Notes under the pieces: generated by a model
What the model was told of the DNA's origin: nothing
The model's database searches: none
Seen by the model: only the letters and a program-made list of their open reading frames with translations
Shown here: positions 49,811 through 61,260 of the stretch, piece after piece
Numbering within the stretch: position 1 is the first letter of the stretch
Layout: each line of letters begins with the position of its first letter
Origin: Moringa oleifera
Lineage: Eukaryota; Streptophyta; Magnoliopsida; Brassicales; Moringaceae
Reading direction: 5' to 3'
Length of the DNA: 64,000 bases
Assembly (NCBI GenBank): GCA_021397835.1
Contig: JAJFZO010000659.1
Coordinates: 1,612,501 to 1,676,500, forward strand
Program-made: the position numbers and the translations under genes

Positions 49811-51544
49811 ATATAATATCTTATTTAGGTGAATGAGGGTTTTTATCTTCACACATAACCACTTTCTTTCTTTGTAGCCGCCGAAGGGTGAAGGGTGAGT
49901 TTTCCATGTCCGATCGGATTTCTTCATCTAAGGTTGTTTTCTCTCTCTCTTTTTCTCTCTTTCTTTTTCTTTCTCTCTCTTTCTCTCTCTTTCAACATTG
50001 TATAGTGTTGGGATTAAGGTTTTTGCACAATTATTCTTTCAGTGTCTTTAGGGTTAGGATTAAACAATTTTTTAGGGTGTTACGAGTTTCATCTTCATCA
50101 AATTTTAGGGGTTTTAATTGTCAGCATAACAACTTAGGGTGTTTTAGGGTTTCGGCACAAAGATTTTAAGGTGATCTTCGAGTTTAAGCACATCAATTTA
50201 GGGGTTTTTTTTTGGTTTCGATTAAATAATATACATAGAATTTTTGAGAATTTTGGATTTTTGCACAACAATTTTAGGGTTTCAACATAAAAATTGTTAT
50301 GGTTCTTCGGGTTTCATGTACATGAAATTTGGGGGTTTTTGGTTTGTGATATAGTAATTGTCTCAATTTCGGGTCTTTAGTTTCATGTACAAAGTTTTCT
50401 AAGTGTTCTTTGGGTTTAAGCACATTAATTTCGAGTTAGAGCACATCAACTTTGTTTACAATTCAGGTTCTTTCTCATCAGTGGAAGCAATAAGGGTATT
50501 GTCTCATGTTGTCAATAACTTCTTTGTAACTTCACATTATGTATGATATAATTTTTGTTCTTAGTAATGATTCGATGAATACTCTTTATATTTATTGATT
50601 GTGAATTGGTATCCATAAAATAAAGTATCATCATTTTGATTTGAGACAAGTAAATAAGAACTAGAAGTATCAAACAAGAAGAAGAATAAGGAACAAACAA
50701 ATTGGAGGCTTTAGAGAGTTTTTTAAAACTAAACTTGACGACTATTGTATATATTTTGTTATTACTCAATACTAGATGCAATGATTTAGTTTTTTTTCTT
50801 GTTATTGTGATTATTATGACCTAATATTACTATTGATCATTATCTAAAATATCCTCGTATTGCAATACAAGCTTGTTAACATATTTGTTATGCTTTCAAC
50901 TTGTTATGTATATTCTAGTTGTTATTTGATTTCTAATGTATACCTTGAGTTTTGAGTTTGGATTTGAATTTTCTCTAAATTTTGTAAGCAATCCTATAAA
51001 CCAAGAGATGAATAGATAAGAAAGGGAGATAAAAGAGTACTATATCATTATGATTTTACATTTTTTAAAATAAAAAATTCAATAATTTTTTATTGTAATT
51101 TTACTTATATTTTATTATTTAATACACATGTACATACATATAAATATATACACGTATAAATTAAGTAATTTTTATAATAAAAATTATAATAGTTAATTAT
51201 GTTATTTAATTGACATTATTATTATAAAAATTATAATAATTAATTATGTTATTTAATTGCCATTATTATTATGTATGTAAAGTGATTATATTTTTGATAA
51301 TGAAACAGGCTTTTTTATATAAAAAACTACACTTTTATTGATTAAAAATTTTAAATATTATTATAGTAATCATATATATTTCTAAAAAAAGATATGACAC
51401 TTGTCACAATAAAATTTTAGTAATTATTTATTGTAATTTAAATTTTATGTTATGAATGATATATTTATAAAAATTGAAATTTTTGTAATTAAAATTGTAA
51501 ATTTTATAATAAAATTGAAATAGTTAATAATTATTTAAAAAATT
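49811..51544. other. Intergenic DNA, with leader-like CT-rich part, no supported gene
   Basis: 49870-50480 is less AT-rich and leader-like, with a CT microsatellite and scattered TTTAGGG-type words. The frame at 49888-50169 is low-complexity and not credible. 51180-51275 holds a roughly 45-bp tandem duplication (TTAATTATGTTATTTAATTG). Confidence 0.45.
49937..49993. repeat. (CT)n-rich microsatellite
   Basis: Interrupted CTCTCTTT repeats. Confidence 0.9.
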
Positions 51545-51663
51545 ATTTTTAAATAATTAAATAAATATTTTGTCATCAAAAGCATAGATGAAAATAATTA
51601 TTTAATATTATTAAATATCAAAATAGAAACATTAAAAAAATTTTAATTACAAAGATAATGTAA

Positions 51664-51693
51664 CTAATCCTTCTTCTATTAAGAAGAGATTAG
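51664..51693. promoter_or_regulatory. Imperfect palindrome upstream of the U1 TATA
   Basis: CTAATCCTTCTTCT, a short loop, then AGAAGAGATTAG. The same place in U2 (54135-54164) and U4 (57810-57839) is also paired. U3, U5 and U6 carry point changes in one arm. Confidence 0.5.
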
Positions 51694-51854
51694 TCTGCTA
51701 TATCAGGAACCTTAATCCCCTTACTTGCCCAACTTACAAACAAACTGTAATTTGTTAGCTATAAATGTTTTACTTTCCTATCCTGCTATAGACTTATCAT
51801 TTCTGCACATAAACAAATACATACTTTTCTCTTTCTTTAATACTTTGCTTCAAA

Positions 51855-52366
51855 ATTGGAACTGAAAAATACTGTTTTCATGATTGGGTTTGTCACAGAA
51901 CTGTAACCCCAACCACTTTATCCAGATGTCAAAGCCGACCTTATGCTTATTCTAATCCTAGTCGTTATAAGCCTACCCTAGTTAGTTCTTTTAAGCAATG
52001 ACGAAGCATAGTGGGACTTCAATCTAGTGCCACCAATCATAATTTCACTCTCTAAACAACAAATTTCCTGTCAAGAACTGGGTCATCCATCAAGTCAAGA
52101 TTTTGAAAAGAGAGGAGACATTAAGCCTTGTCGAGGACAAAATGGATAATCATAACCGCGATCATAGGAATCAAAAGTTTAATAGCCAAAGTATTTCAAG
52201 GCAGTGTATAGTTTATATGGGATTTTGCATGGCAGATAAATACTACGCAGGGATAAGTTTTTCGAGGTCTCCGAATTCGAGTTTACATCCAATCTTTCGC
52301 TTTTTAGGAAAAACAATTAGAGCCCCACAACGATTAGCCCGCAAGTGGCATGGAGTAAGATCATAG
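51855..52366 (+). pseudogene. U1 copy of the PNRC-like small gene (broken)
   Basis: The start codon is ATT instead of ATG at 51855, and an early stop follows SSFKQ near 52000. The C-terminal part is open in one frame from about 52103 (KREETLSL..NHNRD..NQKF..SRQ..GFCMADKYYAGISFSRSPNSSLHPIFRFLG) and runs 12 residues past the usual stop. It is the most diverged unit. A TATA box (TATAAAT at 51760-51766) is still present. Confidence 0.85.
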
Positions 52367-53260
52367 GGCATAAAGCTTTAATTGTCCACTCCATTTCCTT
52401 TTAAACACGAAGCAATTCTCAATTCAAGCATTACTTTTACAAATGCATCTTCCTTTGGCAGTTACAAAAGTAACAGCAACTAGCCATTGTTTTTATAAGT
52501 TCGCTTAACATTGAATGAGCAAAATTATTAGGGATGTGATGTATACTGTTTCAAAATGTTCGTAGCCTTTAATGAAATAAGATGTTATCAATTTGATTTT
52601 TCTTAAACTATAATAAAAATATCATTTCAAGACATAAAAATTTTGCAATTAAATTTTAATTTCAATCTTATAGGTTAACTCGAATTTTATTTTGAAGAGT
52701 GAAATAATTATACGAAAAAAATAATCAATTATTGGATGCTATTACCTTTTGTCAATAATATTAAAAATTGAATTACATGTTAAAATGATGAATTTTGTTA
52801 AAAGTAATTACATGCATTCATAAGAAAACAAAAGAAAATAGAAACATGACAAGTTGAATAGATAATAGGTTTCTTAAAGAATTTAAAATGATATCATGAG
52901 TAATTTATATTTGAAATTCAAAAAATGAAGAATTATAGCACTAACATCTTAAAAGAAATTACCCATGCCAACATTATATCATTTAGGGCAAGTGCACTCT
53001 CTCAACAAATTCTAACATCAAAAAAAGATTTTTAAATAAACTATGATTTAGTGATTGTGTTCAAATTTGACATTAGTTCAAAATGATTGTGAAAAATCTA
53101 CATATTTTTTTATTACTAAAATATATAAAATAATGACTCAAATAAATTTTATACACCATCCCAAGATCATTCCTCAAAGATGAATAATATTTTGTTTTTG
53201 ATATATTGTTATGAAATATTCAAATATGTGAGAATATTTAGTGTCTAAAAAAATAAATTT

Positions 53261-53902
53261 GAATGCTCTTTAATTTTGATTTTTCTAATAACTAGTTGAA
53301 CAAAATTTTCAATTTGAAAAACTTCAATTCAAATTTCATTGTGAAATTGTTTGGAATTTGAAAATAGTCAATTTTCAAAAAATTTCAATGTGTTTTAATT
53401 CAATTCAAATTGATATTTGTTTTGGAATTTTCTAAAAGTTCACAATTTGTATGAAGATAAACAAAACTATTAACTCAAACATGAAAGTATTTATCATACA
53501 TTCATCAAACTATTTGTGCTAACCTAAAATAGTGAATATACACATAACTCTAATTTTGAGCAAATTTTACAGAGAGTTGTTAAGATAAATATATTAACAC
53601 AAAAATAAAAAGCGTTTACATTAGTTTAAATTAGTAAAAGACTATTGTATAAAAAACATTATAGATGATCATATATGAATTATTGCAAAGTAAAAAATTT
53701 GCATTAGAAATCCAAAATATATCACACTCGGTTAAATAATAAAAGAATTAAGAAATTTATGTTTTCAATTACATCGAACAGTCCACTGGGAGAAAACATG
53801 AGTATCTTGATTTACAGAATCAGATAATAGAACTAGAAAAAAAAAATAAAATATTTATCTTCAAATAATTTCTTATCTAACATATCAAGCGTTCATATTT
53901 TA
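53261..53902. repeat. Long-unit-specific segment of U1
   Basis: About 640 bp of AT-rich spacer present here and at 61261-61893 and 63738 onward, but absent from U2, U3 and U4. There the flanking sequence is joined directly at a T-rich junction (AATTTTTTTGAAGAAAGAG). Confidence 0.85.
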
Positions 53903-54134
53903 AACAAAGAGTATTTCATTAAGATAAAGTAAAAAAATGGAAGGAAAAGAATTAACTATGGATTATTAAAGGATAATTGATACTAGTCATGTACATTGTA
54001 AAAATAAAACAGCTTTTTTAAATTAATCAAATAAATAATTTGTCAACAATATTGGAGGTGATAATAATTATTTAATATTATTAAAATATCAAAATAAGAA
54101 CATTTCAAAAATTTCAATTGAAAAGATAATGTAA

Positions 54135-54164
54135 CTAATCCTTCTTCTATTAGGAAGAGATTAG
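54135..54164. promoter_or_regulatory. Imperfect palindrome upstream of the U2 TATA
   Basis: CTAATCCTTCTT..GGAAGAGATTAG, about 65 bp upstream of the TATA box. Possible regulatory dyad conserved in the array. Confidence 0.45.
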
Positions 54165-54230
54165 CTTGTTACAATAGGAACCTTAATCCCCTCAGTTGTC
54201 TCACTTATAAAGAAACAGTAATTTGTTGGC

Positions 54231-54238
54231 TATAAATA
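54231..54238 (+). promoter_or_regulatory. TATA box of U2
   Basis: TATAAATA, about 95 bp upstream of the ATG, followed by a CT-rich leader. Confidence 0.6.
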
Positions 54239-54326
54239 TTTCCCCTTCCTATCTTGCTATAGACCATATGATTTTTGCACATAAACAAATACATACATCT
54301 CTCTTTCTTTGAGACTTTGCTTTGAA

Positions 54327-54783
54327 ATGGGAACCGAAAAAGATTGTCTTCCTGATTGGGTTCGTCATAAAATCGTAACATCAACCATTTCATTAAGATC
54401 TCAAACTCGACCTTATCCTTGTTTTAATCCTAGTCATTATAGGCCTACCATAGTAAGTTCTTGGGAGCAAACACAAAAGTGAACACAAATCACAATGTCA
54501 GTCTCTAAAAGAAAAATTCCTTGTCAAGAACTGGGTCATCCGTCAAGTCAAAATTTTCAAAAGGGAGGAGACATTGAGCCTCACCGGGAAGGAAAGAGAC
54601 AATCACAATCGCGATCAGAGGAATCAAAAGTTTATCAACCAAAAGATTTCAAGGCAACGTAGACTTAATAAGGGATTCTGCATGGCGGATAGATACTACG
54701 CAGGGACAAGTTTTGGGAGGTCTCCGGATCCGAGTTTACTTCCAATCCCTCGCTTTTTAGGAAGCACGGCTAGAGCCCCTTGA
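54327..54783 (+). pseudogene. U2 copy of the PNRC-like small gene (frameshifted)
   Basis: The ATG at 54327 opens MGTEKDCLPDWVRHK as in the intact copies. A roughly 20-bp deletion after SSWEQTQ (near 54475) gives a stop and a frameshift. The C-terminal part is open in the second frame from 54574: GKERDNHNRDQRNQKF, then CMADRYYAGTSFGRSP and LLPIPRFLG. Otherwise it is very like U4. Confidence 0.9.
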
Positions 54784-56059
54784 CTATTAGCCCATATGTG
54801 GCATGATGGAGTAAGATGATAGGGCATAAAGCTTTAATTGCCCGCTGCATTTCTTTTTAAACACGAAGCGATTCTCAATTCAAGCATTACTTTTACGAAT
54901 GAATCTTCCCTCGGAAGTAACAAAAGCAAAAGCAACTAGCCATTGTTTTTATAAGTTCACTTAACATTGAATGAGTAAAATTGATAGGGGTGTGGTGTAT
55001 ATCGTTTCAAAACGTTTGTAACTTTTAATGGAATAAGATGTCATGAATTTGATTTTTCTTAAAAGTATAACTAAAATATCATTTCAAAACATAAAAAATT
55101 TTGCAATTAAATTCTAATTTTAATCTTATAGGTAAATTCACATTTTGTTTTCAAGAGCGAATTATAAGAAAAGAATAATCAATTGTTGGATGTTATTACC
55201 CTTTTGTCAATAATATTGAAAATCGAATTATACATTAAAACGATGAATTTTGTTAAAAGTAATTAGATGCATTTATAAGAAAACAAAAGAAAATGGAAAC
55301 ATGACAATTTGAATAGATAATAGATTTCTTAAAGAATTTAAAATAATATAATGAATAATTTAAGACTTTAAAATTCAAAAATTGCAGAATTATAGCACTA
55401 ATATCTTAAAGAAATTACCCATGCCAACATTATATTATTTAGGGCAACTTCTCCCTCTCAACAAATTCTAACTTTTAAAATGATTTTTTACAGAAATTAT
55501 GATTTAGTGATTGTGTTGATATTTGACCTTAGCTCAAAATGATTGTTAAAAATCTACATCTTTTTTTATTACTAAAATACGTAAAAGAATGACTCAAATA
55601 AATTTTATACGCCATCCCATGATTGTTCCTAAAAAATGAATAATATTTTACTTTTGATATATTTTTATCAAATATTCAAATACGTGAGAATATTTGGTGT
55701 TTAAAAAAATAAATTTTCAATTTTTTTGAAGAAAGAGTATTTCATTAAGATAAATTTAAAAAAAAATGAAAGGAAGAGAATTAACTATGGATTATTAAAG
55801 GATAATTGATACTAGTCATGTACATTGTAAAAATAAAACAACTTTTTTAAATTAATCAAATAAATAATTTGACAACAATATTGGAGGTGATAATAATTAT
55901 TTAATATTATTAAAATATCAAAATAAGAACATTTCAAAAATTTCAATTGAAAAGATAATGTAACTAATCCTTCTTCTATTATGAAGAGATTTGCTTGTTA
56001 CATTAGGAACCTTAATCCCCTCAGTTGTCTCACTTATAAAGAAACAGTAATTTGTTGGC

Positions 56060-56067
56060 TATAAATG
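56060..56067 (+). promoter_or_regulatory. TATA box of U3
   Basis: TATAAATG, about 95 bp upstream of the ATG. Confidence 0.55.
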
Positions 56068-56155
56068 TTTCCCCTTCCTATCTTGCTATAGATCAAATCA
56101 TTTCAGCACATAAACAAATACATACATCTCTCTTTCTTTGAGACTTTGCTTTGAA

Positions 56156-56632
56156 ATGGGAACCGAAAAAGATTGTCTTCCTGATTGGGTTCGTCATAAA
56201 ATCGTAACATCAACCATTTCATTAAGATCACAAACTCGACCTTATGCTTGTTCTAATCCTAGTCGTTATAGGCCTACCGTAGTTAGTTCTTGGGAGCAAA
56301 CACAAAGCATAGCTGGGCTTCATTCTAATGATCACCAATCACAATGTCAGTCTCTAAAAGAAAAATTCCCTGTCAAGAACTGGGTCATCCATCAAGTCAA
56401 AATTTTGAAAAGGGAGGAGACATTGAGCCTCATCGGGAAGGAAAGAGACAATCACAATCGCGATCAGAGGAATCAAAAGTTTATCAACCAAAAGATTTCA
56501 AGGCAACGTAGACTTAATAAGAGATTCTGCATGGTGGATAGATACTACATAGGGACAAGTTTTGAGAGGTCTCCGGATCTGACTTTACTTCATATCCCTC
56601 GCTTTTTAGGAATAACAGCTAGAGCCCCTTGA
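56156..56632 (+). CDS. PNRC-like small basic protein, U3 copy (158 aa, single exon)
   Basis: Opens at the ATG giving MGTEKDCLPDW. The frame is open for six more codons upstream, but without an ATG. Layout: N-terminal 1-45 rich in R, S and T; Q/S-rich 46-70; FPVKNWVIHQVKILKREETL at about 70-90; a basic RDNHNRDQRNQK stretch at about 98-110; the C-terminal motif YYIGTSFERSPDLTLLHIPR at about 130-150; end TARAP. The order MGTE start, QVxILxRGE-like block, YAGxxF..SPxPxxLPxPxF resembles a plant family with a PNRC-type motif. In animals that motif binds mRNA-decapping factors. No signal peptide or membrane segment. In U3 the motif is partly eroded (LxxLLHIP in place of PxxLLPIP), so it may be losing function. 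Expression is unproven. Confidence 0.6.
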   Translation: MGTEKDCLPDWVRHKIVTSTISLRSQTRPYACSNPSRYRPTVVSSWEQTQSIAGLHSNDHQSQCQSLKEKFPVKNWVIHQVKILKREETLSLIGKERDNHNRDQRNQKFINQKISRQRRLNKRFCMVDRYYIGTSFERSPDLTLLHIPRFLGITARAP

Positions 56633-57809
56633 CTATTAGCCCATATGTGGCATGATGGAGTAAGATGATAGGGTATGACGCTTTAATTGTCCGCTGCATT
56701 TCTTTTTAAACACGAAGCGATTCTCAATTCAAGCATTACTTTTACGAATGCATCTTCCCTCGGAAGTAACAAAAGCAAAAGCAACTAGCCATTGTTTTTA
56801 TAAGTTCACTTAACATTGAATGAGTAAAATTGTTAGGGGTGTGGTTTATATCGTTTCAAAACGTTCGTAACTTTTAATGGAATAAGATGTCATGAATTTG
56901 ATTTTTCTTAAACTACAATTAAAATATCATTTCGAAACATAAAAATTTTGCAATTAAATTCTAATTTTAATCTTGTAGGTAAATTCACATTTTGTTTTCA
57001 AGAGCGAAATAATTATAGGAAAAGAATAATCAATTGTTGGATGTTATTACCCTTTTGTCAATAATATTGAAAATCGAATTATACATCAAAACGATGAATT
57101 TTTTTAAAAGTAATTAGATGCATCTATAAGAAAACAAAAGAAAATGGAAACATGACAATTTGAATAGATAATAGGTTTCTTAAAGAATTTAAAATAATAT
57201 GATGAATAATTTAAGACTTTAAAATTCAAAAAATGCAGAATTATAGCACTAATATCTTAAAGAAATTACCCATGCCAACATTATATTATTTAGGGCAACT
57301 TCTCCCTCTCAAAAAATTCTAACTTTTAAAATGATTTTTTTAAAGAAACTATGATTTAGTGTTTGTGTTCATATTTGACCTTAGCTCAAAATGATTGTTA
57401 AAAATCTACATCTTTTTTTATTACTAAAATACGTAAAAGAATGACTCAAATAAATTTTATATGCCATCCCATGATTGTTCCTGAAAAATGAATAATATTT
57501 TATTTTTGATATATTTTTATCAAATATTCAAATATGTGAGAATATTTGGTGTTTAAAAAAAAATTTCAATTTTTTTGAAGAAAGAGTATTTCATTAAGAT
57601 AAATTAAAAAAATGGAAGGAAGAGAATTAACTATGGATTATTAAAGGATAATTGATACTAGTCATGTACATTGTAAAAATAAAATAGCTTTTTTAAATTA
57701 ATCAAATAAATAATTTGGCAACAATATTGGAGGTGATAATAATTATTTAATATTATTAAAATATCAAAATAAGAACATTTCAAAAATTTCATTTGAAAAG
57801 ATAATGTAA

Positions 57810-57839
57810 CTAATCCTTCTTCTATTAGGAAGAGATTAG
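57810..57839. promoter_or_regulatory. Imperfect palindrome upstream of the U4 TATA
   Basis: Same dyad as in U1 and U2, fully paired (CTAATCCTTCTT..GGAAGAGATTAG). Confidence 0.45.
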
Positions 57840-57904
57840 CTTGTTACAATAGGAACTTAATCCCCTCAGTTGTCTCACTTATCAAGAAACAATAATTTGT
57901 TGGA

Positions 57905-57912
57905 TATAAATA
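57905..57912 (+). promoter_or_regulatory. TATA box of U4
   Basis: TATAAATA, about 95 bp upstream of the ATG. Confidence 0.6.
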
Positions 57913-58000
57913 TTTCCCCTTCCTATCTTGCTATAAATCATATCATTTCAGCACATAAACAAATACATACATCTCTCTTTCTTTGAGACTTTGCTTTGAA

Positions 58001-58477
58001 ATGGGAACCGAAAAAGATTGTCTTCCTGATTGGGTTCGTCATAAAATTGTAACATCAATCATTTCATTAAGATCACAAACTCGACCTTATGCTTGTTCTA
58101 ATCCTAGTCGTTATAGGCCTACCGTAGTTAGTTCTTGGGAGCAAACACAAAGCATAGTGCGGCTTCATTCTAGTGATCACCAATCACAATGTCAGTCTCT
58201 GAAAGACAAATTCCCTGTCAAGAACTGGGTCATCCGTCAACTCAAAATTTTGAAAAGGGAGGAGACATTGAGCCTCACCGGGAAGGAAAGAGACAATCAC
58301 AATCGCGATCAGAGGAATCAAAAGTTTATCAACCAAAGGATTTCAAGGCAACGTAGACTTAATAAGGGATTCTGCATGGCGGATAGATACTACGCAGGGA
58401 CAAGTTTTGGGAGGTCTCCGGATCCGAGTTTACTTCCAATCCCTTGCTTTTTAGGAAGAACAGCTAGAGCCCCTTGA
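58001..58477 (+). CDS. PNRC-like small basic protein, U4 copy (158 aa, single exon)
   Basis: Intact frame from the ATG to the TGA. It has the best-preserved C-terminal motif of the array: CMADRYYAGTSFGRSPDPSL followed by LPIPCFLG (canonical SPxPxxLPxPxFL, with C in place of R before FL). The middle block reads WVIRQLKILKREETL. Net charge is strongly positive. TATA box, dyad and CT-rich leader precede it as in the other units. The 3' region (AACATTGAATGAG; TTTTAATGGAATAAGATG) is conserved between units and may hold the polyadenylation signal. If any copy is functional, this one is a good candidate. Family assignment is from remembered motifs. Confidence 0.65.
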   Translation: MGTEKDCLPDWVRHKIVTSIISLRSQTRPYACSNPSRYRPTVVSSWEQTQSIVRLHSSDHQSQCQSLKDKFPVKNWVIRQLKILKREETLSLTGKERDNHNRDQRNQKFINQRISRQRRLNKGFCMADRYYAGTSFGRSPDPSLLPIPCFLGRTARAP

Positions 58478-59750
58478 CTATTAGCCTATATGTGGCATGA
58501 TGGAGTAAGATGATAAGGTATGAAGCTTCAATTGTCCGCTGCATTTCTTTTTAAACACGAAGCGATTCTCAATTCAAGCATTACTTTTACGAATGAATCT
58601 TCCCTCGGAAGTAACAAAAGCAAAAGCAACTAGCCATTGTTTTTATAAGTTCACTTAACATTGAATGAGTAAAATTGTTAGGGGTGTGGTGTATATCGTT
58701 TCAAAACGTTCGTAACTTTTAATGGAATAAGATGTCATGAATTTGATTTTTCTTAAACTACAATTAAAATATCATTTCGAAACATAAAAATTTTACAATT
58801 AAATTCTAATTTTAATCTTGTAGGTAAATTCACATTTTGTTTTCAAGAGCGAATTATAGGAAAAGAATAATCAATTGTTGGATGTTATTACCCTTTTGTC
58901 AATAATATTGAAAATCGAATTATACATTAAAACGATGAATTTTGTTAAAAGTAATTAGATGCATTTATAAGAAAACAAAAGAAAATGAAAACATGACAAT
59001 TTGAATAGATAATAGGTTTCTTAAAGAATTTAAAATAATATGATGAATAATTTAAGACTTTAAAATTCAAAAAATGCAGAATTATAGCACTAATATCTTA
59101 AAGAAATTACCCATGCCAACATTATATTATTTAGGGCAACTTCTCCCTCTCAACAAATTCTAACTTTTAAAATGATTTTTTACAGAAATTATGATTTAGT
59201 GATTGTGTTGATATTTGACCTTAGCTCAAAATGATTGTTAAAAATCTACATCTTTTTTTATTACTAAAATACGTAAAAGAATGACTCAAATAAATTTTAT
59301 ACGCCATCCCATGATTGTTACTAAAAAATGAATAATATTTTACTTTTGATATATTTTTATCAAATATTCAGATACGTGAGAATATTTCGTGTTTAAAAAA
59401 AAAATTTCAATTTTTTTGAAGAAAGAGTATTTCATTAAGATAAATTTAAAAAAAAAATGGAAGGAAGAGAATTAACTATGGATTATTAAAGGATAATTGA
59501 TACTAGTCATGTACATTGTAAAAATAAAACAACTTTTTTAAATTAATCAAATAAATAATTTGACAACAATATTGGAGGTGATAATAATTATTTAATATTA
59601 TTAAAATATCAAAATAAGAACATTTCAAAAATTTCAATTGAAAAGATAATGTAACTAATCCTTCTTCTATTATGAAGAGATTTGCTTGTTACATTAGGAA
59701 CCTTAATCCCCTCAGTTGTCTCACTTATAAAGAAACAGTAATTTGTTGGC

Positions 59751-59758
59751 TATAAATA
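59751..59758 (+). promoter_or_regulatory. TATA box of U5
   Basis: TATAAATA, about 95 bp upstream of the ATG. Confidence 0.6.
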
Positions 59759-59846
59759 TTTCCCCTTCCTATCTTGCTATAGACCATATGATTTCTGCAC
59801 ATAAACAAATACATACATCTCTCTTTCGTTGAGATTTTGCTTTGAA

Positions 59847-60323
59847 ATGGGAACCGAAAAAGATTGTCTTCCTGATTGGGTTCGTCATAAAATCGTAACA
59901 TCAACCATTTCATTAAGATCACAAACTCGACCTTATGCTTGTTCTAATCCTAGTCGTTATAGGCCTACCGTAGTTAGTTCTTGGGAGCAAACACAAAGCA
60001 TAGCTGGGCTTCATTCTAGTGATCACCAATCACAATGTCAGTCTCTAAAAGAAAAATTCCCTGTCAAGAACTGGGTCATCCGTCAAGTCAAAATTTTGAA
60101 AAGGGAGGAGACATTGAGCCTCATCGGGAAGGAAAGAAACAATCACAATCACGATCAGAGGAATCAAAAGTTTATCAACAAAAGGATTTTAAGGCAACGT
60201 AGACTTAATAAGGGATTCTGCATGGTGGATAGATACTACACAGGGACAAGTTTTGAGAGGTCTCCGGATCCGACTTTACTTCCAATCCCTCGCTTTTTAG
60301 GAAGAACGGCTAGAGCCCCTTGA
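59847..60323 (+). CDS. PNRC-like small basic protein, U5 copy (158 aa, single exon)
   Basis: Intact frame. The first 55 or so codons are identical to U3. After that, 12 codons differ by replacement and one is synonymous (for example N/S, H/R, D/N, R/H, Q/K, S/L, L/P, I/R). The C-terminal motif reads MVDRYYTGTSFERSPDPTLL followed by PIPRFLG, closer to the canonical form than U3. This unit's gene matches U3, but its spacer is of the long type, so it lies at a switch point between the two unit classes. Leader and TATA are as in U2. Confidence 0.62.
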   Translation: MGTEKDCLPDWVRHKIVTSTISLRSQTRPYACSNPSRYRPTVVSSWEQTQSIAGLHSSDHQSQCQSLKEKFPVKNWVIRQVKILKREETLSLIGKERNNHNHDQRNQKFINKRILRQRRLNKGFCMVDRYYTGTSFERSPDPTLLPIPRFLGRTARAP

Positions 60324-61260
60324 CTATTAGCCCATATGTGGCATGATGGAGTAAGATGATAGGGTATGACGCTTTAATTGTCCGCTGCATTTCTTTTTAA
60401 ACACGAAGCGATTCTCAATTCAAGCATTACTTTTACGAATGCATCTTCCCTCGGAAGTAACAAAAGCAAAAGCAACTAGCCATTGTTTTCATAAGTTCAC
60501 TTAACATTGAATGAGTAAAATTGTTAGGGGTGTGGTGTATATCGTTTCAAAACGTTCGTAACTTTTAATGGAATAAGATGTCATGAATTTGATTTTTCTT
60601 AAACTACAATTAAAATATCATTTCGAAACATAAAAATTTTACAATTAAATTCTAATTTTAATCTTGTAGGTAAATTCACATTTTGTTTTCAAGAGCGAAA
60701 TAATTATAGGAAAAGAATAATCAATTGTTGGATGTTATTACCCTTTTGTCAATAATATTGAAAATCGAATTATACATTAAAACGATGAATTTTTTTAAAA
60801 GTAATTAGATGCATTTATAAGAAAACAAAAGAAAATGGAAACATGACAATTTGAATAGATAATAGGTTTCTTAAAGAATTTAAAATAATATGATGAATAA
60901 TTTAAGACTTTAAAATTCAAAAAATGCAGAATTATAGCACTAATATCTTAAAGAAATTACCCATGCCAACATTATATTATTTAGGGCAACTTCTCCCTCT
61001 GAAAAAATTCTAATTTTTAAAATGATTTTTTTAAAGAAACTATGATTTAGTGTTTGTGTTCATATTTGACCTTAGCTCAAAATGATTGTTAAAAATCTAC
61101 ATCTTTTTTTTATTACTAAAATACGTAAAAGAATGACTCAAATAAATTTTATATGTCATCCCATAATTGTTCCTGAAAAATGAATAATATTTTATTTTTG
61201 ATATATTTTTATCAAATATTCAAATATGTGAGAGTATTTGGGGTTTGAAAAATTAATTTT

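Noticed and set aside
50040..50160. TTTAGGG-like words suggesting an interstitial telomere repeat
   Set aside because: The words are isolated and irregularly spaced, not tandem TTTAGGG units.
49888..50169. 93-codon frame resembling a membrane or secreted protein
   Set aside because: Low-complexity product of a CT microsatellite; no motif after it.
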